Shown here piece after piece: positions 43,536 to 52,976 of a stretch of 64,000 nt of DNA (its first letter is position 1; each line of letters opens with the position of its first letter). A model generated the notes under the pieces. The model was not told the origin of the DNA, did no database searches, and was given only the letters and a program-made list of their open reading frames with translations. This DNA comes from Desulfosarcina sp. BuS5 (lineage in GTDB: Bacteria; Desulfobacterota; Desulfobacteria; Desulfobacterales; BuS5), in NCBI RefSeq assembly GCF_028752835.1, contig NZ_CP087952.1:3594501-3658500 (forward strand). The letters run 5' to 3'. The translations under genes and the position numbers were made by a program.

Positions 43536-44360
43536 TTACGCATATTTCTTTACAAGCTTCTGATAATGCTCCGCTTCATCATATCTGCCGCGTTTTGCAC
43601 AGCCGGCCCCATATATTTTACATTTTTTCAGAAGCATTTTGACGGCTTTTTTATGCCTGCTGTTTGAAAGCCTGTCGCTTTGCAGCAGCTTCAGTATGGA
43701 CGCAACCCGGTATTTATCGAGTCCCGGAGCCTTTGAAAGCTGATCATCATGGCCGCCTCTTTTTATTACAAGCGGCTTATCCAGCAGAAACACAGGGTAT
43801 TGAAGGCTTGTGCGCAGCCAAAGGTCATAATCCTCACAGGCCGGCAGATTTTCATCAAACATTCCTGTCTCATCAAATAGTCGCCGGTCCATCATCACGG
43901 CTGACGGGCTGACCAGGCATAAAGATAAGGATTGTTCAAAGATATGGCCTGAAATTTTTTTGTGCTTTTTCCCGGGGTTCACCCTGATGCCGTTTCTGAT
44001 CCATATCTCTTCCGTCTGGCAAATCAAAGCTTCCTTATGGGAAGCAAAAAACTCCAACTGGAAGGATAGCTTCTCCGGGCGCCAAAGGTCATCCGAATCA
44101 AGAAAAGCTATATATTGACCGAATGAGTTTTTTATCCCTAGGTTGCGTGCGGCGCTTACGCCACGGTTATCCTGTTGCAAGACCTTTAGTCTGCCTTTGT
44201 ATCCCTGGAGTAAAGCGGTGGTATTATCGGTTGAGCCGTCATCCACTACAATCAGTTCAAAGTCGGTGCAGTACTGGGACAGAACGGAATCAACAGCTTC
44301 TTTTAATACCCAGCCGCGATTATAGGTGGGTATAATTACGCTGATTTGAGGTTTTTGCAT
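43536..44360 (-). CDS. Family 2 glycosyltransferase
   Basis: 274 residues from ATG 44360, whose A overlaps the oleD stop (TAATG), so it is translated as the last gene of the ole operon. GT-A fold: ISVIIPTYNRGWVLKEAVDS, ELIVVDDGSTDNT, GVSAARNLGIK, and the DxD-like IAFLDSDDLW. PACEDYDLWLR holds the likely catalytic base ED pair. No membrane segment. Substrate unknown; a glycosyltransferase is not part of the known Ole pathway. Confidence 0.88.
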   Translation of the reverse strand: MQKPQISVIIPTYNRGWVLKEAVDSVLSQYCTDFELIVVDDGSTDNTTALLQGYKGRLKVLQQDNRGVSAARNLGIKNSFGQYIAFLDSDDLWRPEKLSFQLEFFASHKEALICQTEEIWIRNGIRVNPGKKHKKISGHIFEQSLSLCLVSPSAVMMDRRLFDETGMFDENLPACEDYDLWLRTSLQYPVFLLDKPLVIKRGGHDDQLSKAPGLDKYRVASILKLLQSDRLSNSRHKKAVKMLLKKCKIYGAGCAKRGRYDEAEHYQKLVKKYA

Positions 44361-45370
44361 TATTGTACAGGATATTTTTTTAACCATTCTCCAAGCCTGG
44401 CAAGCCCCTCCCGGGTCGATATTTTCGGCCGAAAACCTAAATCTTTTTTTGCGGCGCTGATGTTAAACCAGTGCGCCGTGGCAAGCTCGTGGGCGACAAA
44501 ACGGGTCATCCGGGGTTCCTGTTTAATTTTAAAAATCTTGTAACAGGTTTCCAGCACAGCCCCGATGGCCCAGGCCATATTTTTGCTTATCGATTTTTTG
44601 ACCTGGTTTAAGCCGGCTGCCTTAAGAATATTATCTACCATATCCCATAAATAGACCGGTTCATCCTGGCTGATAAAATATACCCTGCCGGACAGGCTGC
44701 TATCCTCTTTTAATTGATCCGCAGCCATGATATGCGCGTCAGCGGCATTATCGATATAAATGGTATCGACCAGATTTTTACCGTTGCCCACCCGTACAAG
44801 GCTTGCGGCTCTTTTGATTATCCGGGGGACCAGATTTGTATCTCCCGGCCCCCAGATCAAATGCGGCCTTAAGCTTATGGTTTTTAACCCATACTTTGAC
44901 GCCTCTATAACAGCCTGTTCCGCGAGGGCCTTGGTCGCAGGATAAAAGGCATGATACTTAGCCGGGTAGGGGATGCTTTCATCAACGCCTTCCATATCGG
45001 AACCGTCAAAAATCACACTTGGAGAGCTTGTATAGATCAGCCTGTCAACATTGTTGCTTCGGCATGCTTGTATAATGTTGCAGGTGCCTGTATAATTAAT
45101 ATTATAATAATCTTTATAGCTGCCCCAGACGCCAGTCATGGCGGCGGCATGAAATACAATCTCGATATCTTGACAAGCTTTTTCCACTTCTTCTTTGCTG
45201 CAAAGATCTCCTTTAACCTGGTCAATGCCGGATTTTTCAAGGTTATGATAAAAATTCCGCGAAAAAGTTCGCACATAACAGCCGCGTTTTATCAGTTTTT
45301 TTACTACGGCGCCGCCTAGAAAACCACCGCCGCCTGTAACCAGAACTCTTTGCGCTGATTGTAAACTCAT
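44360..45370 (-). CDS. oleD: OleD-type NADPH-dependent 2-alkyl-3-ketoacid reductase
   Basis: 336 residues of the extended short-chain dehydrogenase (3-beta-HSD) group. Rossmann motif VTGGGGFLGGAV at residues 11-22; catalytic FYPATKALAEQ gives Y-x-x-x-K; RPHLIWGPGD is typical of OleD. It would reduce the OleA product to the 2-alkyl-3-hydroxy acid. Directly downstream of oleC by 4 bp; assignment is strengthened by the full A-B-C-D order. Confidence 0.9.
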   Translation of the reverse strand: MSLQSAQRVLVTGGGGFLGGAVVKKLIKRGCYVRTFSRNFYHNLEKSGIDQVKGDLCSKEEVEKACQDIEIVFHAAAMTGVWGSYKDYYNINYTGTCNIIQACRSNNVDRLIYTSSPSVIFDGSDMEGVDESIPYPAKYHAFYPATKALAEQAVIEASKYGLKTISLRPHLIWGPGDTNLVPRIIKRAASLVRVGNGKNLVDTIYIDNAADAHIMAADQLKEDSSLSGRVYFISQDEPVYLWDMVDNILKAAGLNQVKKSISKNMAWAIGAVLETCYKIFKIKQEPRMTRFVAHELATAHWFNISAAKKDLGFRPKISTREGLARLGEWLKKYPVQ

Positions 45371-45374
45371 AATT

Positions 45375-47045
45375 TCAGTCTATATGGCTGCTGGCCCATT
45401 GTGCGAGCTTTTCCCTGAATATTTTGGAATTATGCCTGATATCCACGGGGAAAGTTTTTTTAAACAAAACCGTTTTTATATTTTTGGTTAAATCATTGCC
45501 AGCCGCAATCTCCAGCAGCTCTTTTTTAAGTAGATTCAAGCCGTTTCGGCTATCATTTTTTTGAAGCTCTATACATATTACAGGTTCCTGGTTGGGGCGG
45601 GTTCCAGCACCCACAAGAGCGCTGCGTAAAACCCTTTTGTGATTGTTAAAAAGAGCCTCGCACGGAATGGTAAACAGTGTTTCTTTTTTGGTGATAACCC
45701 GATGATTCTTGCGGCCGCAAAACCATATACGCCCTTTTTCATCTATTCGCCCCAGATCGCCCATTCTGTGCCATGTTGTGCAATTATGATGTATTTTTGC
45801 ATTTGATTCAGCTTCCGGCCTGCGATAGTAATGCTTTGTGACAATATCACCCTTAACGGTAATTTCTCCGACCTCACCATCCGGGATTATTAAATCATCA
45901 GACCATTGCTCAACAGGATCATCGGTAATTTTTATAATTTTTACTTCTATGTCACCGATCGGTCTTCCTACACATATGCCATGCCCTGCTTTACTCAAGA
46001 CCGCTGTTTCTGAAAGAATTTCATTGCTTCCGATTGATGCGACCGGCATGGCTTCCGTAGCGCCGTAAGGAGTATGAATCTGCGCTCCATTGCACAGCAT
46101 GGAGGCAAAGCGGCCTGAATTTTCAGGAGCAACAGGGGCGCCGGCCGATACAACCCTCTTTAAAGATGGCAGTTTAATACCTTTTTTCTTTATATAAATT
46201 CCCACCCGGTTCAATAAGGCGGGAGAGGCAAACATATTGGTAACACCGTGGTTAGTAATTGCTTCTACTATTTTTCCAGGATTTACAAAGGCGGGTTTGG
46301 TGGGGTCCATATCGGGTATCACGGCCGTAATTCCGAAGGCCGGATCAAATAAGGCAAAAAGAGGAAAGGTGGGCAGATCGACCTCATCGGCAGTTATTTG
46401 AAAATGGTCTTTTATACGGCGCACCTGGTCATCGAAGGTCCCATGAGTATAGACAACCCCCTTGGCAGGGCCGGTGCTTCCGGTTGTAAAAAGAATTGCC
46501 GCAATTTCATTTTGCCCGGTTTTTTTTATTTCAAACGGCTGCCAGGGTTTTATGCAGATATTTTTCAGGTTAAAACCACCCCAGAACCATCGCCGGCCGG
46601 CTGTAATCCAGATTTTTACATCTTTGAAAAAGCCCGGGTAAATTTTTCGGAGAATATGGGCAATCGGAATCCCGATAAAGGCTTCAGGCGCGCATTCCTT
46701 AAAACATCTGACCATCCGGCTTAGACCCATACCCGGATCGACCACAACCGGTACTGCGCCGGTTTTGAAAAGCGCAAAAATCAGACAAAAAAATTCAATG
46801 CCCGGCTTTACCATCAAGACTGTTCTGACGCCCCGTTTGATGCCGGCCCGTTCCAGACCATGGGCCATACAATCGGATTCCCGGTCCAGTTGCTGAAATG
46901 TTAGATGGCTGTAAGCAATCCGTCCATTTTTATCCCTGCCGGCCGGAGAGATTACAGCCTTATGATAAGGCCGCTCATTGGCCATACGCCTTAGATATAA
47001 GGCAACATTAACACCGGTATTCTGTTTATTGTCACATGTACTCAT
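45375..47045 (-). CDS. oleC: OleC-type beta-lactone synthetase
   Basis: 556 residues of the AMP-ligase superfamily. ATP-binding loop LFTTGSTGPAKGVVYTHG, acyl-binding region VSAGAPVAPENSGRF, TPYGATEAMPVASIG, and WHRMGDLGRIDEKGRIWFCG. OleC converts the beta-hydroxy acid to a beta-lactone rather than a CoA ester. Start ATG 47045. Neighbours oleB upstream and oleD downstream fix the role. Confidence 0.92.
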   Translation of the reverse strand: MSTCDNKQNTGVNVALYLRRMANERPYHKAVISPAGRDKNGRIAYSHLTFQQLDRESDCMAHGLERAGIKRGVRTVLMVKPGIEFFCLIFALFKTGAVPVVVDPGMGLSRMVRCFKECAPEAFIGIPIAHILRKIYPGFFKDVKIWITAGRRWFWGGFNLKNICIKPWQPFEIKKTGQNEIAAILFTTGSTGPAKGVVYTHGTFDDQVRRIKDHFQITADEVDLPTFPLFALFDPAFGITAVIPDMDPTKPAFVNPGKIVEAITNHGVTNMFASPALLNRVGIYIKKKGIKLPSLKRVVSAGAPVAPENSGRFASMLCNGAQIHTPYGATEAMPVASIGSNEILSETAVLSKAGHGICVGRPIGDIEVKIIKITDDPVEQWSDDLIIPDGEVGEITVKGDIVTKHYYRRPEAESNAKIHHNCTTWHRMGDLGRIDEKGRIWFCGRKNHRVITKKETLFTIPCEALFNNHKRVLRSALVGAGTRPNQEPVICIELQKNDSRNGLNLLKKELLEIAAGNDLTKNIKTVLFKKTFPVDIRHNSKIFREKLAQWASSHID

Positions 47046-47073
47046 TTTAATTTAGGCTTTCCACCTTCAAACT

Positions 47074-47997
47074 TCAACCTAAATTCCTTATCGGATTGTT
47101 TTTCAAAAAAGTTTTAACTGTTGCGCATATCTTGTCAGGTTCATCTTCAAGCACATAATGACCGGCAGTGGTAAAATAATGGAGAATGGCCTTTGGGAAC
47201 CGCCGCTTCCATTCTTTCAGGTAAGTATCATCAAAAACAAAATCATGTTTGCCCCAGCAGATCAGCATCGGGATGCCGGACAGTTTATAAAGATCATCAT
47301 CGGTTTTTTTTACAATATGATAGCTCGGGTCTTTTTCCGTTACCGGGATATCCTGAACAAACTTTAAAGTGGCAATCCTGTTCTGCCAGGAATTGTAGGG
47401 GGCTTTCAATCCGGCTTTAACATCTCCGGCAAGGCCTTTAAAAGAAGCCATAAACAACGCAGCGTATGAAAAGATATTGAATCCCTGAACAGCAAGCTTT
47501 GATAATATTTTGCAATTACGTATGACCCATAACCTGAAAGGAAGTTTTTTCTTGCCTGGTGGCAGAAAGGCCGCCGTATTCATTATAACCAGGCGTCCGA
47601 TTTTTTTCCAATGCCTGAGTGCAAAGGCCATACCGATCATTCCGCCCCAGTCATGCATAATCAGGGTCAATTTTTTGTTTGGGTTCAGGTGAGCAAACAG
47701 GGCATCCAGATCGTCGATCCTGCTTTTTAACCTGTAACCATACTTGCTGATCTCAGGTTTGTCAGAGAGTCCGCAGCCTATATGATCAACAGCTATTGCG
47801 CGGTAATCTGCGGAAAGTTCCTTGACCAGCCTCCTGAAATAAAAAGACCAGGTCGGATTTCCGTGAATCATTACAACAGGATCGCCGGAGCCTTCGTCCA
47901 GGTAGTGATATTTAAGACCGTTCAAGTCGAAGTAATGAGACTTGAACGGATAAAGCCGGCGAAAACCGGAGATGTTAATCGGGCTGTTTATTACCAT
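47074..47997 (-). CDS. oleB: OleB-type beta-lactone decarboxylase
   Basis: 307-residue alpha/beta hydrolase related to haloalkane dehalogenases. Oxyanion HGNPTWSFYFR, nucleophile Asp116 in LIMHDWGGMIG, and the His in TAGHYVLEDEP. OleB turns the beta-lactone into a cis-olefin with loss of CO2. ATG 47997 overlaps the oleA end by 7 bp. Separate from OleC here, unlike the OleBC fusions of some actinobacteria. Confidence 0.92.
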   Translation of the reverse strand: MVINSPINISGFRRLYPFKSHYFDLNGLKYHYLDEGSGDPVVMIHGNPTWSFYFRRLVKELSADYRAIAVDHIGCGLSDKPEISKYGYRLKSRIDDLDALFAHLNPNKKLTLIMHDWGGMIGMAFALRHWKKIGRLVIMNTAAFLPPGKKKLPFRLWVIRNCKILSKLAVQGFNIFSYAALFMASFKGLAGDVKAGLKAPYNSWQNRIATLKFVQDIPVTEKDPSYHIVKKTDDDLYKLSGIPMLICWGKHDFVFDDTYLKEWKRRFPKAILHYFTTAGHYVLEDEPDKICATVKTFLKNNPIRNLG

Positions 47998-49031
47998 CTT
48001 ATTCCAAGCATAATACAGTTAAGTCCGCTTCCTATCCCGAAAAAACCGACATAATCCCCGGGGATGAGGAATTCACGCTCGGATGCTATGGCGGCGGTTA
48101 TCGGCAATGAAACCGTACCGATATTCCCAAGATACTGAAAAGTTGTAAAATCTTTTTCAGCAGGGATACCTATGGCATTAAGTATTGTTTTCTGATGTGA
48201 AGATCCGACTTGATGACATATTATTTTGTCAGGCTTGTTTTCAGGCCAGCCTATTTTTTGGATAAAGGCCCTGAATGTTTTAACACCCAGGGCGACTCCG
48301 TTATTAAGGACTCCCACAGAATCGGTCTCCATCGCATGCAGACCGCTGGCCGGTATTCCGGTATCGGGTCCCCAGCGGCAAAGTTCATGGTACTCGACGG
48401 CATTTTTTACTATGCCGCCCTCCAGTAAATGACCTTTGCGTGATAAGGATTTGTCACATAATAATACTGCCGCTGCGCCTGATCCACCGGTAAGCGTGGC
48501 TACCGTTTTTTTAAAACTCTCCATGCTTTTTTCTTTAAGCAGCCGCTCAATTGTAATGTCCATGATCTGCCTGGCTGATTCACATGAAAGAACAAGGCCG
48601 GCCCTGATCTGGCCGAGTTCAATGGCATTTGCAACCTGGACTATCCCGTTTAATATTCCCAGGCAGGCATTGGAAACATCGTAAACCATTGCATCCGCGC
48701 CAAGTCCCAGCTCATGCGATACAGCGCAGGCTGTCGCAGGTTCGAGATGATCCCGGCAAACGCCTCCGTAAACGAGCATTCCAATCTGATCAACATCGAC
48801 CGCTGAAGACTTGATCGCTTTTGCTCCAGCTTTAACAGCGCCGGTGCACATTTTATAGCCTTTATCCCAGAATCGTCTTTCACTGATTCCGGTCAGTGCT
48901 TCGAGTTGACCTTTTTGAAAATGAAGCGCCTTATAAAAAGGCTCCAGTCGATTTTCAATATCTTCGGAGGTTATGATATTAGGAGCCAGTTCATAACCGA
49001 AGGAATCCATATAAACTTTAGAATATTTCAT
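47991..49031 (-). CDS. oleA: OleA-type acyl-CoA condensing thiolase
   Basis: 346 residues, thiolase fold. Catalytic Cys123 in VSNACLGILNG, His273 in IICHQVGSSHQ, Asn303 in YLGNIGTVSLP. Glu97 in GVCRDHLEPATA is the OleA-specific base contributed across the dimer, which separates it from FabH. It joins two acyl-CoAs by decarboxylation-free Claisen condensation. First gene of oleABCD-GT; the 115-bp upstream gap is shared with a divergent membrane gene. Confidence 0.94.
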   Translation of the reverse strand: MKYSKVYMDSFGYELAPNIITSEDIENRLEPFYKALHFQKGQLEALTGISERRFWDKGYKMCTGAVKAGAKAIKSSAVDVDQIGMLVYGGVCRDHLEPATACAVSHELGLGADAMVYDVSNACLGILNGIVQVANAIELGQIRAGLVLSCESARQIMDITIERLLKEKSMESFKKTVATLTGGSGAAAVLLCDKSLSRKGHLLEGGIVKNAVEYHELCRWGPDTGIPASGLHAMETDSVGVLNNGVALGVKTFRAFIQKIGWPENKPDKIICHQVGSSHQKTILNAIGIPAEKDFTTFQYLGNIGTVSLPITAAIASEREFLIPGDYVGFFGIGSGLNCIMLGIRW

Positions 49032-49146
49032 ACTGTCTATTAATTAATTTTTAATATATCATAACAAGTAAAAATATCTCAAAGCATAATCTTTTGGCAA
49101 TATTTTTCTTGCTTTCAAACTAAATTTTTCAGATACTTATAAAATT

Positions 49147-49503
49147 ATGGTGAATACCCCGGTTATTATTATTGTTGGTGTCATTATTGGTCTTTGCGCA
49201 GCTTTTTCCGGGCTGGGCGGCGGATTTATGATAGTGCCCCTGCTCATATTTTTTGGGTACTCAGCACAAAAAGCAGTCGGTACATCCTTTTTGGGTGTCC
49301 TGATAATATCAATTTCAGCTTTTTTAGCTCATATCAAGCTATCTAATGTAGATTATAAGGTGGGTCTCCTGCTGGGCGCAGGCGGAATAATCGGTGCACA
49401 GGCAGGTGCGCGCCTGGTTGAATATGTTCCCACTATCTATTTTAAAAAAATCTTTGCTTTAATATTAATCTGCCTTGCTCTCTATTTTTTTTTAAAAAAA
49501 TAG
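49147..49503 (+). CDS. Half-size TauE/SafE (TSUP) membrane protein
   Basis: 118 residues with four membrane segments. GLCAAFSGLGGGFMIVPLLI followed by GTSFLGVLIISISAFLAHIK and GGIIGAQAGARLV is the N-terminal or single TSUP repeat. Full TSUP transporters are about 250 residues with two such repeats, so this would work as a homodimer if functional. It may move sulfur-containing or organic anions; the substrate is unknown. Divergent from oleA. Confidence 0.8.
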   Translation: MVNTPVIIIVGVIIGLCAAFSGLGGGFMIVPLLIFFGYSAQKAVGTSFLGVLIISISAFLAHIKLSNVDYKVGLLLGAGGIIGAQAGARLVEYVPTIYFKKIFALILICLALYFFLKK

Positions 49504-49532
49504 GCGCCTAAAATTATGATGGGGAAAATGCT

Positions 49533-49775
49533 ATGCGGATAGAACAAAATCCTTTATTCAGAAAAGTTATAGTACCCTGGTACGATTCAAAAATAGTATG
49601 CCGGATTATTATTGTATGTACGCTGTTTGCACTCTTGTTCGGTCTTGTCGGAATATCCGCAGCAAACGCAACGGAAATGTATAACGATTACATCTGGGTG
49701 CCTGTAGCGCTGACTGCTGTAAGCGCCGGAGTTCTGATTGCCTCTGTTATACGTCTCGTAAAACAATATAAATAG
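49533..49775 (+). CDS. Small membrane protein, unrecognised
   Basis: 80 residues with two hydrophobic segments (IIIVCTLFALLFGLVGISAA and VPVALTAVSAGVLIASVIRL) and short basic ends. It follows the TSUP gene by 29 bp and is probably cotranscribed. No family recognised. Confidence 0.65.
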   Translation: MRIEQNPLFRKVIVPWYDSKIVCRIIIVCTLFALLFGLVGISAANATEMYNDYIWVPVALTAVSAGVLIASVIRLVKQYK

Positions 49776-49780
49776 AGCCC

Positions 49781-50257
49781 TTAACCCGGCTCAAAAAAAA
49801 GCTCGATAAAATAATGGAGTATTTTTGCAGTTACTCCCCATATTACAACATCCTTAAAAGGATATTCCAGATACTCTATTTCCGGCACCCATCCATGAAA
49901 ATATTTTTCCTTGTGAGTGTGTACAAGTTCCCGCAATGGTATTTCAAGCACCCTTGATATCTCTTTCCGATCGTATATTAACTCTCCTCTTTCACGCCAT
50001 ATTCCTGTAAATACTTCAATATCTCTACAATTAATGGTCTGAAAATGACCGATTGAGCCGATATATTCAACCTGATTTTGTGATATATCAAGTTCTTCCT
50101 TGAGCTCACGAAAGGCAGCCTGTAAACTGCTGACATCATTCGCGTCAACATGACCGCCGGGCAAGGCCACCTGGTTACGCCAGGGATAGCCTTTATTATC
50201 CGACTTTTGAATTGCGAGTATATGCGGGCTTTCCTTATCATACAGCAGCAGAAACAC
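49781..50257 (-). CDS. NUDIX hydrolase, CoA-pyrophosphatase-like
   Basis: 158 residues from GTG 50257. LPGGHVDANDVSSLQAAFRE followed by LKEELDI matches the NUDIX box variant of CoA diphosphatases (Gx..D....ALREAxEE). The coding frame continues upstream to about 50352 with plausible sequence (ELKNIIQNSVHPGPPDDREY) but meets a stop before any ATG, GTG or TTG, so the true start may be a rare codon or the GTG. It lies just downstream of the thioredoxin-like gene. Confidence 0.78.
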   Translation of the reverse strand: MFLLLYDKESPHILAIQKSDNKGYPWRNQVALPGGHVDANDVSSLQAAFRELKEELDISQNQVEYIGSIGHFQTINCRDIEVFTGIWRERGELIYDRKEISRVLEIPLRELVHTHKEKYFHGWVPEIEYLEYPFKDVVIWGVTAKILHYFIELFFEPG

Positions 50258-50358
50258 GGATGTTGGATGATACTCCCTGTCGTCCGGAGGCCCCGGATGA
50301 ACTGAGTTTTGGATAATATTTTTTAATTCTGAACAATGGATAGCGTCAATCCTTATTT

Positions 50359-50808
50359 TTAAAATTTCATAAATTTATTGAATTTTTGGGTTTTGTAACT
50401 GTCAGTAGAAATATATTTCAAAACAGGAAGTAGTTTGCCGGGCGGGATATATCCACCGATATCACTAATAGGTTCACCTTCACCTGTTAAAAACCATGTA
50501 TCAGGCAATCCTTTAACTTTATATTTAACGGCAAGGGCTTTTTCTTTATCCGTATTTACTTTAACAGAAATAAAATTTTTATTCAAATAATCGGCTACGG
50601 ATGCATCCTTAAAAGTTTGGGTTGCCATTTTAGTGCAGTACCCGCACCATGCAGCCCAAAAATGAAGAAACACCTTTTTGTTTTCCGTCTGTGCCAGTTT
50701 TAAACCTTCATCATAAGAATGCCAGTTAATTTTATCCGAATAAGCATTACAACTAATCAAGCATACCAATAAGATCAAGATGGCCATACGTATTATTTTC
50801 AGATTCAT
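50359..50808 (-). CDS. Thioredoxin-fold lipoprotein
   Basis: 149 residues from ATG 50808 with AGGAG 10 nt upstream. The N-terminus (AILILLVCLISCNAYS) is a signal peptide with a lipobox-like LISC. The thioredoxin domain has FLHFWAAWCGYCTKMATQTF, active site WCGYC, and the cis-proline region KGLPDTWFLTGEGE. Probably a periplasmic or outer-membrane thiol oxidoreductase. It is divergent from the U32 gene. Confidence 0.85.
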   Translation of the reverse strand: MNLKIIRMAILILLVCLISCNAYSDKINWHSYDEGLKLAQTENKKVFLHFWAAWCGYCTKMATQTFKDASVADYLNKNFISVKVNTDKEKALAVKYKVKGLPDTWFLTGEGEPISDIGGYIPPGKLLPVLKYISTDSYKTQKFNKFMKF

Positions 50809-50907
50809 TTTTGTATATCTCCTGTTCGGGATTAAAAATTCTCGTTGCAAAACCTGCTTGTAAATTGTATTCGCCATGAATCACTTACAGGAACAATTAT
50901 TGATTTC

Positions 50908-52890
50908 ATGGAAAAAAAATTTAATCCCCCGTTAATTCTTGCCCCGGCCGGAAATAAAGATTCATTTCTAGCGGCTCTGGCAGCCGGCGCTGATGCTATC
51001 TATTGTGGTTTAAAGAGCCTTTCCGCACGTATGGAAGCAAAAAATTTTTCTATTGCCGAATTGATTTCTTTAACGGAACTGGCTCATGAAAAAGGGGCGA
51101 AAATATATATTACCTTTAATTCTCTTTTAAAAACCGATGATATAAAAAAAGCGAGGTTACTTATAAAACAGCTCGCAATTTATGTCAAACCGGATGCACT
51201 GATTGTTCAGGATCTTTCAGTCGTTCAACTGGCACGCGAGACAGGCTGGTTTAAAGAAATACATCTGTCAACCCTGTCGAATGTCAGCTTTCCCGCGGCT
51301 TTGAGCCTGGTTAAAAAAGAGTTGGGGATAAACCGGGTTGTTATTCCAAGGGAGCTGAATATCGATGAAATCAAACAGATGGCCGCTGCCTGTCCTGAAG
51401 GACTCGACCTTGAATTGTTTGTCCATGGCGCTCTTTGCTATGGAGTTTCCGGGCGATGCTACTGGAGCAGTTATCTCGGCGGTAAAAGCGGGCTCAGGGG
51501 CAGGTGTGTGCAGCCCTGCCGCAGACTTTATGTTCAAAACGGCCAAAAGGGTAAATATTTTTCGTGCCGGGATTTAAGCCTGGATCTATTGGTTAAAATC
51601 CTGCTTCCTGTTCCGCAAATACGGATATGGAAAATCGAAGGCCGCAAAAAAGGGCCCCACTATGTATTTTACACTGTGACTGCATACAAAATGCTGCGGG
51701 ATCATGGTAAAGATTCGCAAGTTAAAAAGGCAGCCCTGCAATTGCTGGCCATGGCCCTGGGGCGCCCGGTGACGCGCTTCAATTTTCTGCCGCAAAGGAA
51801 TAAAGATCCGGTTAAAATCAGCGGGCAAACAGGGTCCGGTCTTTTTATCGGGAAAATGACAGGTTCCAGGCACAACCCCTGCCTTGTGCCGAGAGAAGAA
51901 CTCCTTGCCGGTGATATCCTGCGTATAGGATACGAAGGAGAATCTTTCCACGCTGTTAAAAAAGTGACCCGATATGTGCCCAAAAAAGGTCGCTTGCATA
52001 TTAAGGTTGATGCCGACCAAAAAGCTGTTAAAGGCATTCCCGTCTTCCTGATTGACAGGCGTGAAAAAGCGCTTGAGGAGAAGTTGTCGGCTTTAGAACA
52101 AGAGCTGGAAAAAAAACGGAAAAAAGTTCCTGAGCTGCAAGCTCTGACGTTTCAACGCACCAGGGAATCCCGGCCGGCAATCAAGCTGAAAAAACAATAT
52201 AAAGAGATTTTGCTATACCGCTATCCGGGCAAGCAAAGGATAAATCAATATACCGGATTATGGCTATCCGCCAATACCTTAAAATTAAAAAAATCCTTAT
52301 TCGCTGATGTCTGGTGGTGGCTGCCTCCGGTAATATGGCCTGAAGATGAGAAAAAGCTGCTGGAACAGATTTTTTATACCACAAATAAAGGGAGTCGGAA
52401 TTTTGTCCTGAATGCGCCCTGGCAAAGAGTATTTTTTTCTTCTAAAAAAAGGCTGAATTTATGGGCCGGCCCCTTTTGCAATATTGCAAACAGATTATCG
52501 ATCAAAGCGCTTGCTGCTTTAGACTTTTCAGGAGTTATCGTGAGTCCTGAACTCGGGAAAAAAGACTACCTGCAACTGCCGGAAAAGAGTCCGCTGCCGC
52601 TGGGGATCGTTTTATCCGGGTCCTGGCCTCTCTCTATTTCAAGAATTTTTTCAACGAATCTTGAAACAGAAAAACCGGTTACAAGTCCAAGGGGCGAAAT
52701 CTGCTGGATCAGACAATACGGCTCGGATCAATGGATTTATCCTAACTGGAAGATTGATCTGACAAAAAAAAGAAACATTCTAAGCAAAGCCGGATACACC
52801 ATGTTTATAAATATCTTTGAACCTATGTCCAAAGATATCGAAATTAAAAGGAGAAAAGGTCTCTGGAACTGGGATATAGGTTTGTCGTGA
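50908..52890 (+). CDS. U32 family protein (peptidase / RNA hydroxylation type)
   Basis: 660 residues from ATG 50908 (MEKKFNPPLILAPAGNKDSF). The U32 signature ELFVHGALCYGVSGRCYWSS is exact, followed by CVQPCRRLY, the cysteine cluster that in RlhA/TrhP relatives binds an Fe-S centre. The long C-terminal region has the usual beta-rich DUF3656-like part. Members are annotated as peptidases, but several act in tRNA or rRNA hydroxylation; which applies here is open. Confidence 0.85.
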   Translation: MEKKFNPPLILAPAGNKDSFLAALAAGADAIYCGLKSLSARMEAKNFSIAELISLTELAHEKGAKIYITFNSLLKTDDIKKARLLIKQLAIYVKPDALIVQDLSVVQLARETGWFKEIHLSTLSNVSFPAALSLVKKELGINRVVIPRELNIDEIKQMAAACPEGLDLELFVHGALCYGVSGRCYWSSYLGGKSGLRGRCVQPCRRLYVQNGQKGKYFSCRDLSLDLLVKILLPVPQIRIWKIEGRKKGPHYVFYTVTAYKMLRDHGKDSQVKKAALQLLAMALGRPVTRFNFLPQRNKDPVKISGQTGSGLFIGKMTGSRHNPCLVPREELLAGDILRIGYEGESFHAVKKVTRYVPKKGRLHIKVDADQKAVKGIPVFLIDRREKALEEKLSALEQELEKKRKKVPELQALTFQRTRESRPAIKLKKQYKEILLYRYPGKQRINQYTGLWLSANTLKLKKSLFADVWWWLPPVIWPEDEKKLLEQIFYTTNKGSRNFVLNAPWQRVFFSSKKRLNLWAGPFCNIANRLSIKALAALDFSGVIVSPELGKKDYLQLPEKSPLPLGIVLSGSWPLSISRIFSTNLETEKPVTSPRGEICWIRQYGSDQWIYPNWKIDLTKKRNILSKAGYTMFINIFEPMSKDIEIKRRKGLWNWDIGLS

Positions 52891-52911
52891 GATATTTAAA
52901 TTTGGCATGGA

Positions 52912-52929
52912 GATTGCTTGTAATTGCTT
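52912..52929 (+). promoter_or_regulatory. Sigma-54 promoter of the PilZ gene
   Basis: TTGGCATGGAGATTGCTT matches the -24/-12 consensus TTGGCACG-N4-TTGCTT closely; GG (52914-52915) and GC (52926-52927) are separated by exactly 10 bp. The start point would be near 52939, 38 bp before the PilZ start. Confidence 0.65.
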
Positions 52930-52976
52930 GTAGAACTTAATTTCATCCGACTTCCTTACGGCCAAATGGGGGAAAA

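Noticed and set aside
49776-49810. Bidirectional terminator between the small membrane gene and the NUDIX gene
   Set aside because: GAGCC/GGCTC can pair, but the A-run is on the wrong side for the plus strand, and for the minus strand the T-run precedes the stem and is within coding sequence.
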